DNA of 18,264 bases from positions 1-18,264 of the forward strand of contig JAEWBM010000070.1 in assembly GCA_023391155.1 (NCBI GenBank). The letters are read 5' to 3'. How positions within the stretch are numbered: position 1 is the stretch's first letter; the number at the start of each line of letters is the position of its first letter. The translations under genes were made by a program, and so were the position numbers. The DNA comes from Acidobacteriota bacterium. Lineage in GTDB: Bacteria > Acidobacteriota > Blastocatellia > Pyrinomonadales > Pyrinomonadaceae. The notes beneath the pieces are model-generated. The model saw only the letters and a list, made by a program, of their open reading frames with translations, ran no database searches and was not told where the DNA came from. This document shows, piece by piece, positions 7,727-16,011 of the stretch.

Positions 7727-9109
7727 TTACTTTGGAAGTGTCGGATACGGCGTTCCCTTCGTTGGCACTCTCGCTGAAGCCGCCTTTCCTTCAGGCGTCG
7801 ACCACGGAATGCCGTAAAAGATGCCCGCGGTCGGCATCGGGATCGAACGTTCATCGATCGACGAACCGCCCGCCGGGATCTCTACTTCTATCAGATAAGT
7901 TTTGCCTAGAAGATTGATGTTGCCGGTCTTCTGTTCGGGGTGTTGAACGATCTCGCCATCGGAGCCGACCTCGAAACGAAAGATGCGGTAGACCTCGGCA
8001 TTGTCCATTATCTTGCATTCCCATTTGCCGGGATTCTCCGAAACGTTCGTGGCGTTGGAAACTTTGCCAACACTTAATGGCAGTTTTGCTGTAATGTATG
8101 TGAAAGTGATGGTCTCATTGAACCGTACGGAATCTCGACTTCCGTGAGCCGCCTGCGCCCATTCGCCCCGTCCATTTGACCAATTTGCGCTGATGCCATC
8201 CGGGGTCAGCCTTATGTTCTGATCGTTAACGGAACACCGAAGATACTCTCTGGACGTAGGTCTTTTGCCGGGTACGATCGGCATATAGACGAAAAGATTG
8301 TTGGCCCTGTTCGGTTCGAATGTGTCGTAAAGCCCTGCTCCGGGAGCGACCTGTCTGTAGACCCCGCTTCCCGCGTGCATTATTCCCACAGAAGCTTCGG
8401 CATAGCGTTGAACGTAATATTCGGCGACTCCCGGATACTCATCTCCTTTGGCGCCTCTCATTCGTTCGAATTTATGTACATCGATCTTATATGTACGAGC
8501 GAGTTTTTCCTTGTCTGTATTGCCGTCGATCAAATAGACGTCAACATCGTGCCAACCAAGCGTCGTGAATGGTTTAGCGGGCTCGCTGCAAATGCCTTTT
8601 GCTGAAAGAAAATCATCAATTGGGGGAATCGACTTCCCGTTCCTAAGATGAATATCTTTGTCCTTTCGGTAAATATTGCCTTTGCAGATCTGATTGCCAA
8701 CCTCTTTTCCGTCCTTTTTCACTACAACTCGGAAGGCACTATTTTCGGGGAAGCTCCCCATCAGACGAAGATGTGAACTAAGTCTCCAACCCACATCGAC
8801 GTCACCGGTGTTCCTTGGATTGCGGCCTTTGACGGCTTCAGCAACAAAGAACGTAAAGCCGTCATCCATCACAAATTGTCGGTTATATGAGCCCTGCCCG
8901 CCCGAACGCGGTTTTGTCGCAGTCGATGTTTCAGCGGGACGCGCTTGACCGGTGGCTAGGCTTTCCTCTTCCGTGCCGGTTGTGTCATATGTTTTCGGCT
9001 TCTCAGCCTTCGGTACCGTGATCTTCGGGATCCGGACCGGTAATTGGGCGAATACGTTTGCCGTTAGCAATAAAGTAAGCGCGAATGTGGATGTGACTAA
9101 GAGTTTCAT
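7727..9109 (-). CDS. Secreted protein of unknown function, tandem paralog A
   Basis: The start is the ATG at 9109: it follows a strong GGGGAG ribosome binding site by five bases and opens a clear signal peptide (residues 1-22, MKLLVTSTFALTLLL to NVFAQ). An in-frame extension to 9283 has no such features and overlaps the upstream gene. The 460-residue product has a Pro/Lys/Thr-rich linker (about 23-65), then a long beta-rich region. Its C-terminal 110 residues closely match those of the neighbour at 9144-10322: shared blocks include PGKWEC, SDGEI, HPEQ, FYGIPWSTPEGKAA and RVPTKG.PYP. A shared block near residues 200-250 holds Y.IDG(N/D)T and KIDVH. No enzymatic motif is visible. The likely place is the periplasm or outer surface. 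Confidence 0.8.
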   Translation of the reverse strand: MKLLVTSTFALTLLLTANVFAQLPVRIPKITVPKAEKPKTYDTTGTEEESLATGQARPAETSTATKPRSGGQGSYNRQFVMDDGFTFFVAEAVKGRNPRNTGDVDVGWRLSSHLRLMGSFPENSAFRVVVKKDGKEVGNQICKGNIYRKDKDIHLRNGKSIPPIDDFLSAKGICSEPAKPFTTLGWHDVDVYLIDGNTDKEKLARTYKIDVHKFERMRGAKGDEYPGVAEYYVQRYAEASVGIMHAGSGVYRQVAPGAGLYDTFEPNRANNLFVYMPIVPGKRPTSREYLRCSVNDQNIRLTPDGISANWSNGRGEWAQAAHGSRDSVRFNETITFTYITAKLPLSVGKVSNATNVSENPGKWECKIMDNAEVYRIFRFEVGSDGEIVQHPEQKTGNINLLGKTYLIEVEIPAGGSSIDERSIPMPTAGIFYGIPWSTPEGKAASARVPTKGTPYPTLPK

Positions 9110-9143
9110 TCTCTCTCCCCTTTTTCTGCGGCGATCTTCTACT

Positions 9144-10322
9144 TTAAGGCAGCGGATACGGCTTTCCCTTTGTGGGCACGCGTTTCGCCGCCGCTTTTCC
9201 TTCAGGTGTCGTCCAGGGAATTCCATAGAAGAAACCGGCGTCTGGCTGCGGCAAGAGACGTTGGTCGAGGGTGCTTCCGCCATCGGGAATCACTATCTCG
9301 ACCATTGTTTCGTTTTCCGCTAAATTCACGTTGCCGCTTCTCTGTTCTGGATGCGGAGTGATCTTTCCGTCTGAAGCGATCTCAAAACTGAACGTTCGGT
9401 AAACAGTTCGGTCGCCGTCCCCCATGATGCGGCACTCCCACTTCCCCGGATCCTTTGACGGGTCGTAGAAATAGTCATTGTTCCCTTTGATTGCCATCGG
9501 AAGCTGTGAATTCATGCGAACAAAGTTTATTGGATCTCGGAAACCGCTCGGATTGTTTCCCGGAACGGTCATCACAGCATAAGCAAGGGATTCGAATTTG
9601 CCTGGTAACTGCGGGTTGCGGAATTCGACAGGCCGCCCGTTCGCCGTGCAACGCAAGAATGGCGAAAAGCCAAATTGTTTTTCCAGGTCCCTGTCCTGTG
9701 TATGGAATGTGTGTAGGGTCAAACGTCCATCAAATTCGGCGACCGAAATATAACCGACGGCGGCATCGCCGTGGCGTTGGGCATAATAATCCGCCGGCGC
9801 ATCTTTAAATTTCGCCGCGCGATGAACGTCGATCTTGAGGTTTCGAAGAAGGCTTTCATTGCCGGTGTCTCCGTCGATAAAGTAGATCTCAACATGGAAA
9901 ATACCGGTGCCAGAAACATGCTTTTTGTTGTCGAAGCATCTTTGTGTCCGCTGCCTTGAATTTAATTCGCAGCGATGCCCATAGACTTCTTTGCCGTTCT
10001 TCTTGATGGAATATCGAACGCCGCTTCGTCCCGGCACATCGCCGAGCATTGTTAATTGCGGTTCTGGATACCATCCAATGTCTTTGTGATTCTGCGTAAA
10101 GGCAGTTAACTTAAACACCGTTTGCGAGTCATTCAATTTTGGGGCGGAGATTACACGCATCGGTCGTTCGCTTCCTGGAGTGGGCTTGGTTGTAGACCGA
10201 TCTTCAGGGGGCGTAACGGGGGTCGTTGGCCGAGGTACCGCCGGCACTCGCATCGGGAATTGAGTCGCAGATGCGAGCGACGCCGAAAATAGCGTAATGA
10301 ATAGAAGTAGTATAGGTTTCAT
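9144..10322 (-). CDS. Secreted protein of unknown function, tandem paralog B
   Basis: The 392-residue protein begins with a signal peptide (MKPILLLFITLFSASLASA, cleavage probably after residue 19) and a Pro/Thr-rich linker (about 25-60). The rest is beta-rich and collinear with the downstream paralog: IKKNGKEV, YFIDGDTGNESL, KIDVHR, DYYAQR.GDAAVG, DPGKWECRIMG, HPEQRSGN and the closing YGIPWTTPEGKAA/RVPTKGKPYP. It is shorter by about 68 residues, mostly in the linker and first half. GGAG precedes the ATG by 11 bases. The 34-base gap to paralog A suggests one transcript and a local duplication. I know no characterised member; function unknown. Confidence 0.8.
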   Translation of the reverse strand: MKPILLLFITLFSASLASATQFPMRVPAVPRPTTPVTPPEDRSTTKPTPGSERPMRVISAPKLNDSQTVFKLTAFTQNHKDIGWYPEPQLTMLGDVPGRSGVRYSIKKNGKEVYGHRCELNSRQRTQRCFDNKKHVSGTGIFHVEIYFIDGDTGNESLLRNLKIDVHRAAKFKDAPADYYAQRHGDAAVGYISVAEFDGRLTLHTFHTQDRDLEKQFGFSPFLRCTANGRPVEFRNPQLPGKFESLAYAVMTVPGNNPSGFRDPINFVRMNSQLPMAIKGNNDYFYDPSKDPGKWECRIMGDGDRTVYRTFSFEIASDGKITPHPEQRSGNVNLAENETMVEIVIPDGGSTLDQRLLPQPDAGFFYGIPWTTPEGKAAAKRVPTKGKPYPLP

Positions 10323-10661
10323 CGAGTGAAATTCTCCGTTTTTTCTTGGCGGTCTGGAACGGGTTCGAAATAATCCTGCCGACCTTAATCTCCGCTCGAA
10401 AATCCCTCACGGAATCATCGGAGCTGCTGACGACGTGACAAAGGACGGAGCCTTGTCGGGCCAGTTTCAGAATGCGATGGTGCCGATGCCTTTTGCGGTG
10501 CAGGCTCTACAACGGGCGGCCCCGACGGCCTTGGCTGACCCGGCATCCGAATGCTCTTAGCGAAATCGGTCTAAGTTCGCAGGCCCACAATGGCTAATAA
10601 GAATCGAATTATTTTCATTTAATGGCCTTGCTTGCATGATTTGCTGTACTTCCGTGAGTCG
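10323..10661. other. Gene-poor gap, possible decayed coding remnant
   Basis: This 339-base stretch holds no convincing intact gene. Two weak signs of former coding exist. On the plus strand a frame is open from the stop at 10327-10329 to TAG at 10558-10560 (76 codons) and reads like protein toward its end (ADDVTKDGALSGQFQNAMV), but has no good start. On the minus strand ATG at 10618 opens a signal-peptide-like MKIIRFLLAIVGL and meets TAG at 10573-10571; the frame then stays open with a Pro-rich stretch (MPGQPRPSGPP), the same layout as the N termini of the two secreted paralogs downstream. The promoter of the 10322 gene must also lie here, but I could not place it. Confidence 0.35.
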
Positions 10662-11090
10662 TTACCAAAACGGGTTCCAGTCCCACCCGCCGCCCTGGCG
10701 CATCTCGCCGTCCGGGTCATAGATCTCACGAAGGCTTTTCCAGAGCTGTCCCTCGGTGACGCCGGGAGCGTGCCGCAACGCGTGGATCTGCGCCAGTTGA
10801 TGCATCCGTCCAAGAGCGATCGCGTTGACCGCCTTTATCGCGTCGGCGAAGTCCGGAAGCGAAGCCGTATTGGTCACATTCTTCACGACCTTTTCTCCCG
10901 CCATCACTGCCAGTTTTTCAGCAAGCGTTTCCGCTGCCTCTTTTGCCGACGAAGGCGGAAGGAGATCCGGAAGTATCAGTATGAATGGGCTTGCCGCCAA
11001 AAACACCTGCAGTGCGGCGCCCAATTCGCCGATCGCCTGCATATTGGTCAACGTCGTCCGACAACATGACGCCAAAACTTTTTCAGCCAT
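10662..11090 (-). CDS. Small hypothetical protein with aromatic C-terminal tail
   Basis: I do not recognise this 142-residue protein. The start is well supported: GGAG lies eight bases before the ATG and overlaps the TAG stop of the gene upstream, an arrangement typical of translationally coupled genes. There is no clear signal peptide. Residues 27-41 are hydrophobic (VFLAASPFILILPDL-like), 48-105 are Ala/Lys/Glu-rich and probably helical, and the protein ends in GGGWDWNPFW after a Gly run. C9 and C10 are adjacent. The Gly/Trp tail could be a recognition or anchoring signal, but this is speculation. It is the third and last gene of the operon starting at 12411. Confidence 0.7.
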   Translation of the reverse strand: MAEKVLASCCRTTLTNMQAIGELGAALQVFLAASPFILILPDLLPPSSAKEAAETLAEKLAVMAGEKVVKNVTNTASLPDFADAIKAVNAIALGRMHQLAQIHALRHAPGVTEGQLWKSLREIYDPDGEMRQGGGWDWNPFW

Positions 11091-11101
11091 TTCAGAGTCT
11101 C

Positions 11102-11761
11102 CTAATTCCTTGTCTGTTTCGACATCGCGTCCGCAAACTTCGCGATCGCATCACCGTTTTCGCTTGAAACCAGGTTACATATAACCGCTGTCTCGACCTG
11201 CCAATTACAGAAGGCGATCGATTTCTCTCGGCCGTTCTCATAGGCGGCGGTGATCATCGGGCCCTTGACCGTGATCTTGCTTACCATCTTTGCCCCCGCT
11301 GCGCGCGCACGGCCGATCATCCTGCCAAAGTCGGAACTCACCCGTGTTTTGCTGTCATATTCGGCGGTTATGAGTGTTAGGTCCACCGACCCCGGCCCGG
11401 AATAAATGCCCCGCACCTCGCCGGTCGAATTGAGAAACTCCTTCCCGGCATATGTCGGTACAACATTCTGCAGCCTAAAATCCCCGACCGTCTGCCGCTC
11501 GCGTATCTTTGCTATCAAGCGGTCGTTCGACGCCGGATTGGGCGAAAGTGGGCCGTCCGCGGCATTGCGCGGAGCGGCATCTTCCCTTTTGTCAGTGGAT
11601 TCCGCAACGAACCCGCTCTCTTTAGACGTATAGAGAAAAATGCCCACTGCTCCGACCACCACAGCGAGGGCGATCAGAACAAATGCGATTATTATCGCCC
11701 CCAGGATTATCCAAAGACGCTTGCTTGAGCCGCCTCCGGCGGCGCTTTCAGCGGGCTGCAT
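11102..11761 (-). CDS. Single-pass membrane protein with extracytoplasmic domain, unknown function
   Basis: The start is the ATG at 11761, two bases after the stop of the gene upstream and eight bases after GAGGAG; an in-frame ATG at 11809 lies inside that upstream gene and is less likely. The 219-residue product has a short N-terminal cytoplasmic part (1-15), one strong transmembrane helix (about 16-44), a low-complexity Pro/Asn/Ala linker (about 50-80) and a folded domain (about 85-219) with two cysteines (in FCNW and VICNL) that may pair. No known family was recognised. It is the middle gene of a three-gene operon with 2- and 11-base gaps. Confidence 0.75.
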   Translation of the reverse strand: MQPAESAAGGGSSKRLWIILGAIIIAFVLIALAVVVGAVGIFLYTSKESGFVAESTDKREDAAPRNAADGPLSPNPASNDRLIAKIRERQTVGDFRLQNVVPTYAGKEFLNSTGEVRGIYSGPGSVDLTLITAEYDSKTRVSSDFGRMIGRARAAGAKMVSKITVKGPMITAAYENGREKSIAFCNWQVETAVICNLVSSENGDAIAKFADAMSKQTRN

Positions 11762-11763
11762 AA

Positions 11764-12411
11764 TTAGAGCTCCTCGTATTCGCGTGCGGTCGAGATCATG
11801 TTGTTCCATTCTGCCGATGTATCCGGCCGGTAGAGGCGTATCTCAAAATTTCGCTTCATTCGCTTCTTGCCGCCGATATCGTTGATCCTCTCCGTATAAA
11901 CCGTGGTGACCCTAAACGAGACCGAGTTCGGCGTGTGCCACTCAAATTTCGGATCATCGGCAAGGGCCAGCGATTCGATCTCGCCCTCGACCCGATTGAA
12001 ATAGTAATTGCCCAGGAATTTCTGTGGGCCGAACTTAGCGATCAGTGCCTTTACATCCTCATCCGTGGGGTTCGGGATACCGTCATACCGGTTCCAGCTT
12101 GTGAAGGTACGCCAATATTGATAGCGTCCGCCCACGATGTCGTAAGCCGCGTAGCCCCCGACGATTGTGAACACTTTCGGATCGTTCGTCTTGACCTTCG
12201 CTTCAAAATTGCGGGTCCACATATACTTTTTATATGTCGTGGACCACTCCCGCTTACCGGGCTTGCCAAGGGTAACCGATACGGTCTTGGGGCCTGAGAT
12301 GTCACGTTTGATCTGGGCATCCGTCGGCTGAGCGTGAGCTTTGCCCGCGAATCCGAAAAACGATCCCGCGGTGATCAAAGTGATAGTGAAGAAAATTGTC
12401 TTGAGGTTCAT
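11764..12411 (-). CDS. Secreted hypothetical protein, first gene of a three-gene operon
   Basis: The 215-residue protein has a typical signal peptide (hydrophobic 6-22, AHA cleavage after residue 27). The mature part is rich in Tyr, Trp, Lys and Arg, has no cysteine, and looks strand-rich (YAAYDIVGGRYQYWRTF, SVSFRVTTVYTERIND, NFEIRLYRP). I do not recognise a family. Its stop is two bases from the start of the membrane-anchored gene, so the two are co-translated. It is divergent from the TolB-propeller regulator across a gap of about 200 bases, which must hold both promoters. Confidence 0.75.
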   Translation of the reverse strand: MNLKTIFFTITLITAGSFFGFAGKAHAQPTDAQIKRDISGPKTVSVTLGKPGKREWSTTYKKYMWTRNFEAKVKTNDPKVFTIVGGYAAYDIVGGRYQYWRTFTSWNRYDGIPNPTDEDVKALIAKFGPQKFLGNYYFNRVEGEIESLALADDPKFEWHTPNSVSFRVTTVYTERINDIGGKKRMKRNFEIRLYRPDTSAEWNNMISTAREYEEL

Positions 12412-12560
12412 AGTTTTTGTATTTCGAAGTTCGTTGATTTGGCTCGGCGTTTTTCGGCGCGGCGCAAATCTTTACGCCACACGAAAAACCGCTTACTATT
12501 GTGCAAAGCGCAATGTCTGCGGTGCCGGTACGCCAACGATGCATCTATCCGCGCTTTTAA

Positions 12561-12601
12561 GTCTTCAAAGACGGGTCAATTTCTTCTCAAGATTTTCTTG
12601 A
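12561..12601. promoter_or_regulatory. Two short inverted repeats upstream of the TolB-propeller regulator
   Basis: GTCTT-CA-AAGAC (12561-12572) and TCAAGA-TTT-TCTTGA (12587-12601) are two small palindromes. The second ends nine bases before the ATG at 12611. A third imperfect one, ATTGTGC/GCGCAAT, spans 12498-12514. They lie in the divergent gap between the regulator and the envelope operon, where an operator for autoregulation or for the operon would be expected. Short palindromes also occur by chance, so this is a candidate only. Confidence 0.3.
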
Positions 12602-12610
12602 AAAGTGGAT

Positions 12611-14758
12611 ATGTCTAACGATATCAACAAGATTTACGCGTTTGACGAGTTCGTGGTTAATCTTCGCGAGCGGAACCTCTGGCGCGGTGACGAACTCCTC
12701 CCGCTCCCGCCAAAAGTGTTCGATACACTCGGAGTGCTCGTTGAAAACGCAGGCAAAACGCTCTCAAAAGACGAGATCCTTCAGCGTGTTTGGCCCGATT
12801 CGTTTGTCGAAGAGAGCAATCTTTCGCAGAACATTTATCTCTTGCGTCAGACGTTTGGAAAAGGACGAGATTATATTCGGACGGTCCCACGCCGCGGCTA
12901 CAAGTTCATTGCGGAGGTAAGGCCGGTCGAGACTACCGCTGCCGCAGATCCTCCCTCGCCCGGCAGGACCGGCGGAAAGTCCAGATACGCTATCGCTGCT
13001 GCTGTCGCGGTTGTCCTGACGGCGGCGGCAGCGATATTTGGCATTAATTACCTCGTTCCCGCTGAGGCTGAAGAAACGGCGCCCGCAGAGTATGCTCCTG
13101 CCTCGATCAAGCTTTCTAAACTAACCGATTCCGGAACGGCATTTTTCCCGGCGCTTTCGCCGGCCGGCGATTTCATTGCATATGTCGAAAGGGGCGCCCC
13201 CACCAGCGTGCACCTGATGGACGTAGCGACCGGGCGTGACGTCGTGATTCCGATCGAGGGCGGGCCGCGGCCCGGCACGGTCGAGTTCGCTAGCGAAGGT
13301 AAACGGATTATTTACCGGGCGTCAGGTATGCTCAGAGCCGGCCTGCCGCTTTATCAAGTCTCGTATTTCGGCGGTGTGCCGAGGGAGATCACTGACAACG
13401 TCTGGGGAAAGTTCAGCATTTCCGCGGATGGCACCGAGGCCGCCCTTTTCCGGGTGGACGTCGGCTTAAATCGGGAGAGGGTGGCGATACTCGATATTGA
13501 GACCGGAAATGAAACGAGCATTTTCGAGGTAAGTGTGCCCGATCACCTGTTTCTCTACGCTGCACCGGTTTTCTCACCGGACGGCAAGAAGATCGCCTTT
13601 GTGAAAAGGCCCGCCGGCGACACTCGTTCGGTCATCACCGTCTTCGACCGCGACACCGGGAAGGCAGCGGATATCGCCACGAGACTCGAAAAGATCTTTA
13701 ATATCGTGTGGCACCCGAACGGCCAGGGAATATTCGCTATTTCAAAGGAAGGCGAAAAGGGGCGGCAGATCTGGCATGTGCGAACCGCAGACGCAGCTCT
13801 GACCCGCGTGACCAATGACCTTAACAGTTATGACGGCCTCTCCATCTCGCGCGACGGAACCAAGATCGTAACCCAGCAACGGGATTTTAGCTCCAATATA
13901 TGGGTTTTCCCCGGGGGCTCCGCTGCTGACGGAAAGGCCGTTACATCCGGACGTTACGGACACTTTGGCGTAAGCGATCTGGAATTCGCCACCGAGGGCC
14001 GCATCATCTTCGAGGGCCGGACATCTGTCGACAAAGATCTGGTCGCGAGTACGATCGACGGTGGTGTTAGGACGCAATTGACCGAGAATTCCGGGATCGT
14101 AAATACAGGGATCACTGCAACGACTGACGGCCGGTACGTCTATATAACATCAAACCGGAGCGGTACGCCGGCCATTTGGCGGCTGACACAGGATGGACGT
14201 GAGGCCTTTCAGATCACCGATCCGAAAGATGAGGCACATTGGTACCCTGCCCTCGCCCATAACGAATCTGCTCTCTTTTATGTTGCGCGAACCCCCAAGG
14301 GTAGTGTTATCCGCCGGAGAGCGCTGGATTCAGTCGCTGAACAGGTGATCTTCGAGCAACAGGGTGTGTCGCCCACCACGTTTCTCGAAGCTTCACCCGA
14401 CGGCAGATATCTTGCATTCGTGTATAAGGCCGAAGATGAGGTGGCCGACAGCGATGAGCCGCTTAATTATCCGGTAAAGATCGGCATCCTCGAACTCGCC
14501 GGCGGTGGACTCAACGCCTTCACTATCAGAGCGGCAAAGCCCCGTATACGCTGGACGAACGGCGGCAGAACATTTGATTATGTCCGCGGGAGCGCCATTT
14601 ATCGACAGACGACCGCTGATCCCAATGCGGAGCCGCAAAAGATCTTCGAGCTTCCGGGCGAACGCATATTCAACTTCGACTGGTCGTTTTCAGGAACAGA
14701 CTTAGTAGTTGCCCGCGGCGGCCAGGTCAGTGACCTGGTCATGATCTCGATCGAGTAA
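12611..14758 (+). CDS. Membrane-tethered winged-helix regulator with TolB-like beta-propeller
   Basis: Numbering is from the ATG at 12611 (715 residues); an in-frame GTG at 12605 is an alternative. Residues about 8-103 are an OmpR/CadC-type winged helix (PPKVFDTLGVLV, NLSQNIYLLRQ, RTVPRRGYKFI). A Pro/Gly linker leads to one transmembrane helix (about 127-149). The remainder is a PD40/TolB-type propeller with repeats marked by FFPALSPAGDFIAYV, VFSPDGKKIAFV, WHPNGQGIFAI and HWYPALAHNESALFYV. The helix puts DNA binding inside and the propeller outside, as in CadC/ToxR one-component receptors; proteins of this build are frequent in Acidobacteriota. The ligand is unknown. The divergent secreted/membrane operon is the natural candidate target, and autoregulation is likely. 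Its winged helix is clearly related to that of the hydrolase-cyclase fusion in this window. Confidence 0.9.
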   Translation: MSNDINKIYAFDEFVVNLRERNLWRGDELLPLPPKVFDTLGVLVENAGKTLSKDEILQRVWPDSFVEESNLSQNIYLLRQTFGKGRDYIRTVPRRGYKFIAEVRPVETTAAADPPSPGRTGGKSRYAIAAAVAVVLTAAAAIFGINYLVPAEAEETAPAEYAPASIKLSKLTDSGTAFFPALSPAGDFIAYVERGAPTSVHLMDVATGRDVVIPIEGGPRPGTVEFASEGKRIIYRASGMLRAGLPLYQVSYFGGVPREITDNVWGKFSISADGTEAALFRVDVGLNRERVAILDIETGNETSIFEVSVPDHLFLYAAPVFSPDGKKIAFVKRPAGDTRSVITVFDRDTGKAADIATRLEKIFNIVWHPNGQGIFAISKEGEKGRQIWHVRTADAALTRVTNDLNSYDGLSISRDGTKIVTQQRDFSSNIWVFPGGSAADGKAVTSGRYGHFGVSDLEFATEGRIIFEGRTSVDKDLVASTIDGGVRTQLTENSGIVNTGITATTDGRYVYITSNRSGTPAIWRLTQDGREAFQITDPKDEAHWYPALAHNESALFYVARTPKGSVIRRRALDSVAEQVIFEQQGVSPTTFLEASPDGRYLAFVYKAEDEVADSDEPLNYPVKIGILELAGGGLNAFTIRAAKPRIRWTNGGRTFDYVRGSAIYRQTTADPNAEPQKIFELPGERIFNFDWSFSGTDLVVARGGQVSDLVMISIE

Positions 14759-14760
14759 TG

Positions 14761-14788
14761 CTGACACCGGCGCAATATCTTGTATAAT
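14761..14788 (+). promoter_or_regulatory. Near-consensus sigma70 promoter of the acyl-CoA dehydrogenase gene
   Basis: CTGACA (14761-14766, five of six to TTGACA) is followed by a 16-base spacer and a perfect TATAAT (14783-14788) preceded by TG. The -35 begins two bases after the stop of the regulator gene. Transcription would begin near 14795, giving a 30-base AT-rich leader with AGGA (14813-14816) nine bases before the ATG. It is the best promoter in the window and probably drives the genes to about 17419. Confidence 0.65.
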
Positions 14789-14825
14789 TACACTATAAAA
14801 TAAATTTATCATAGGACATTAAATT

Positions 14826-16007
14826 ATGACGTCTTCAGCAGCAGCACTTTCGGAATATAACCCGGGGCTTACGACCCTTACCGAAGAAGAAGAATTGTTT
14901 CGCGCGTCGGTTCGCGAGTTCGCCGAGGGCGAGGTCCGCCCCCGCGTCGAGGCGATGGAACACGCCGCCAAACTCGACCCCGACCTTATCAAGCAGTGCT
15001 TTGAACTGGGCCTGATGGCGATCGAGTCGCCTGAAGAATACGGCGGTGCCGGGTCGACCATCTTCAACGCCATTGTCGCGATCGAAGAGCTGGCCCGCGT
15101 CGACGCCTCACTATCCGTCTTCGTCGACGTGCACAACACTCTAGTGACCAACGCCTTTATGCGGTGGGCCACCGACGAGCAGAAAAAGAAATATATGCCG
15201 CAGCTCGCCGAGGGCCGCGTGGGCGCCTATGCGCTAAGCGAAGCCGGTTCGGGTTCGGATGCCTTTGCATTGACCACTCGTGCCGTCGATAAGGGAGATC
15301 ATTACGAGATAACGGGCCAAAAGCTCTGGATCACCAACGGCAACGAGGCCGAGATCTTTATCCTGTTCGCCACCGTCGACCCGTCCGCCGGTTATAAAGG
15401 GATCACTGCATTCATCGTCGAAAAAGATTTCGATGGCTTCACCGTTGGCAAAAAGGAAGACAAGCTTGGGATCCGAGCCTCTTCGACGACCGAACTAATC
15501 CTCGACAACTGCAAGGTCCCGAAAGAAAACGTGCTCGGCGAGGTCGGCAAGGGCTACAAGGTCTCGATCGAGACCCTGAACGAGGGCCGCATCGGTATCG
15601 GAGCACAGATGCTCGGCATCGCACAGGGAGCCTACGAGGCCGCTCTGAAATACACAGCGGAACGCGAGCAGTTTGGCCAGTCGATCAACAACTTCCAGGC
15701 GGTTCAGTTCCAGCTCGCAGAGATGGCGGTCGAGATCGAAGCCACGCGTCTTCTGGTTTACAACGCGGCGCGGCTCAAAGACGCCGGCAAGCCCTTTATC
15801 AAAGAAGCGGCTATCGCAAAGCTTTACTCGTCACGCTGCGCAGAGGCCGTCGCCAGCAAGGCCATAGAACTATATGGCGGCTACGGCTATGTGAAGGACT
15901 ACCCGGTGGAAAAATTCTGGCGCGATTCCAAGATCGGCTCTATCTACGAAGGCACCTCGAACATGCAGCTGCAAACCATTGCCAAGCTGATCATGAGCGG
16001 GAAGTAG
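14826..16007 (+). CDS. Acyl-CoA dehydrogenase, short/branched-chain type
   Basis: This 393-residue FAD enzyme oxidises acyl-CoA to the trans-2-enoyl-CoA and passes electrons to electron transfer flavoprotein. Family marks are all present: YALSEAGSGSDAFAL and WITNGNEAEIF (flavin and substrate binding), GIRASSTTEL, NEGRIGIGAQMLGIAQG, REQFGQ and YGGYGYVKDYPVEKFWRD. The catalytic base is E375 in IYEGTSN, the position used by short, medium and short/branched-chain enzymes. Several blocks match ACADSB-type (2-methylacyl-CoA) enzymes, so a role in isoleucine or short-chain fatty acid breakdown is likely; butyryl-CoA dehydrogenase is the alternative. Length is usual. It has its own strong promoter, and the DUF6036 gene follows after four bases. 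Confidence 0.95.
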   Translation: MTSSAAALSEYNPGLTTLTEEEELFRASVREFAEGEVRPRVEAMEHAAKLDPDLIKQCFELGLMAIESPEEYGGAGSTIFNAIVAIEELARVDASLSVFVDVHNTLVTNAFMRWATDEQKKKYMPQLAEGRVGAYALSEAGSGSDAFALTTRAVDKGDHYEITGQKLWITNGNEAEIFILFATVDPSAGYKGITAFIVEKDFDGFTVGKKEDKLGIRASSTTELILDNCKVPKENVLGEVGKGYKVSIETLNEGRIGIGAQMLGIAQGAYEAALKYTAEREQFGQSINNFQAVQFQLAEMAVEIEATRLLVYNAARLKDAGKPFIKEAAIAKLYSSRCAEAVASKAIELYGGYGYVKDYPVEKFWRDSKIGSIYEGTSNMQLQTIAKLIMSGK

Positions 16008-16011
16008 CGCA

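Noticed and set aside
9110..9283. N-terminal extension of secreted paralog A to 9283
   Set aside because: It lies inside the paralog B gene and lacks a ribosome binding site, while the ATG at 9109 has a strong GGGGAG and opens a signal peptide.
11762..11809. Upstream start of the membrane-anchored protein gene at 11809
   Set aside because: It would overlap the coding end of the secreted protein gene; the ATG at 11761 has GAGGAG at ideal spacing.
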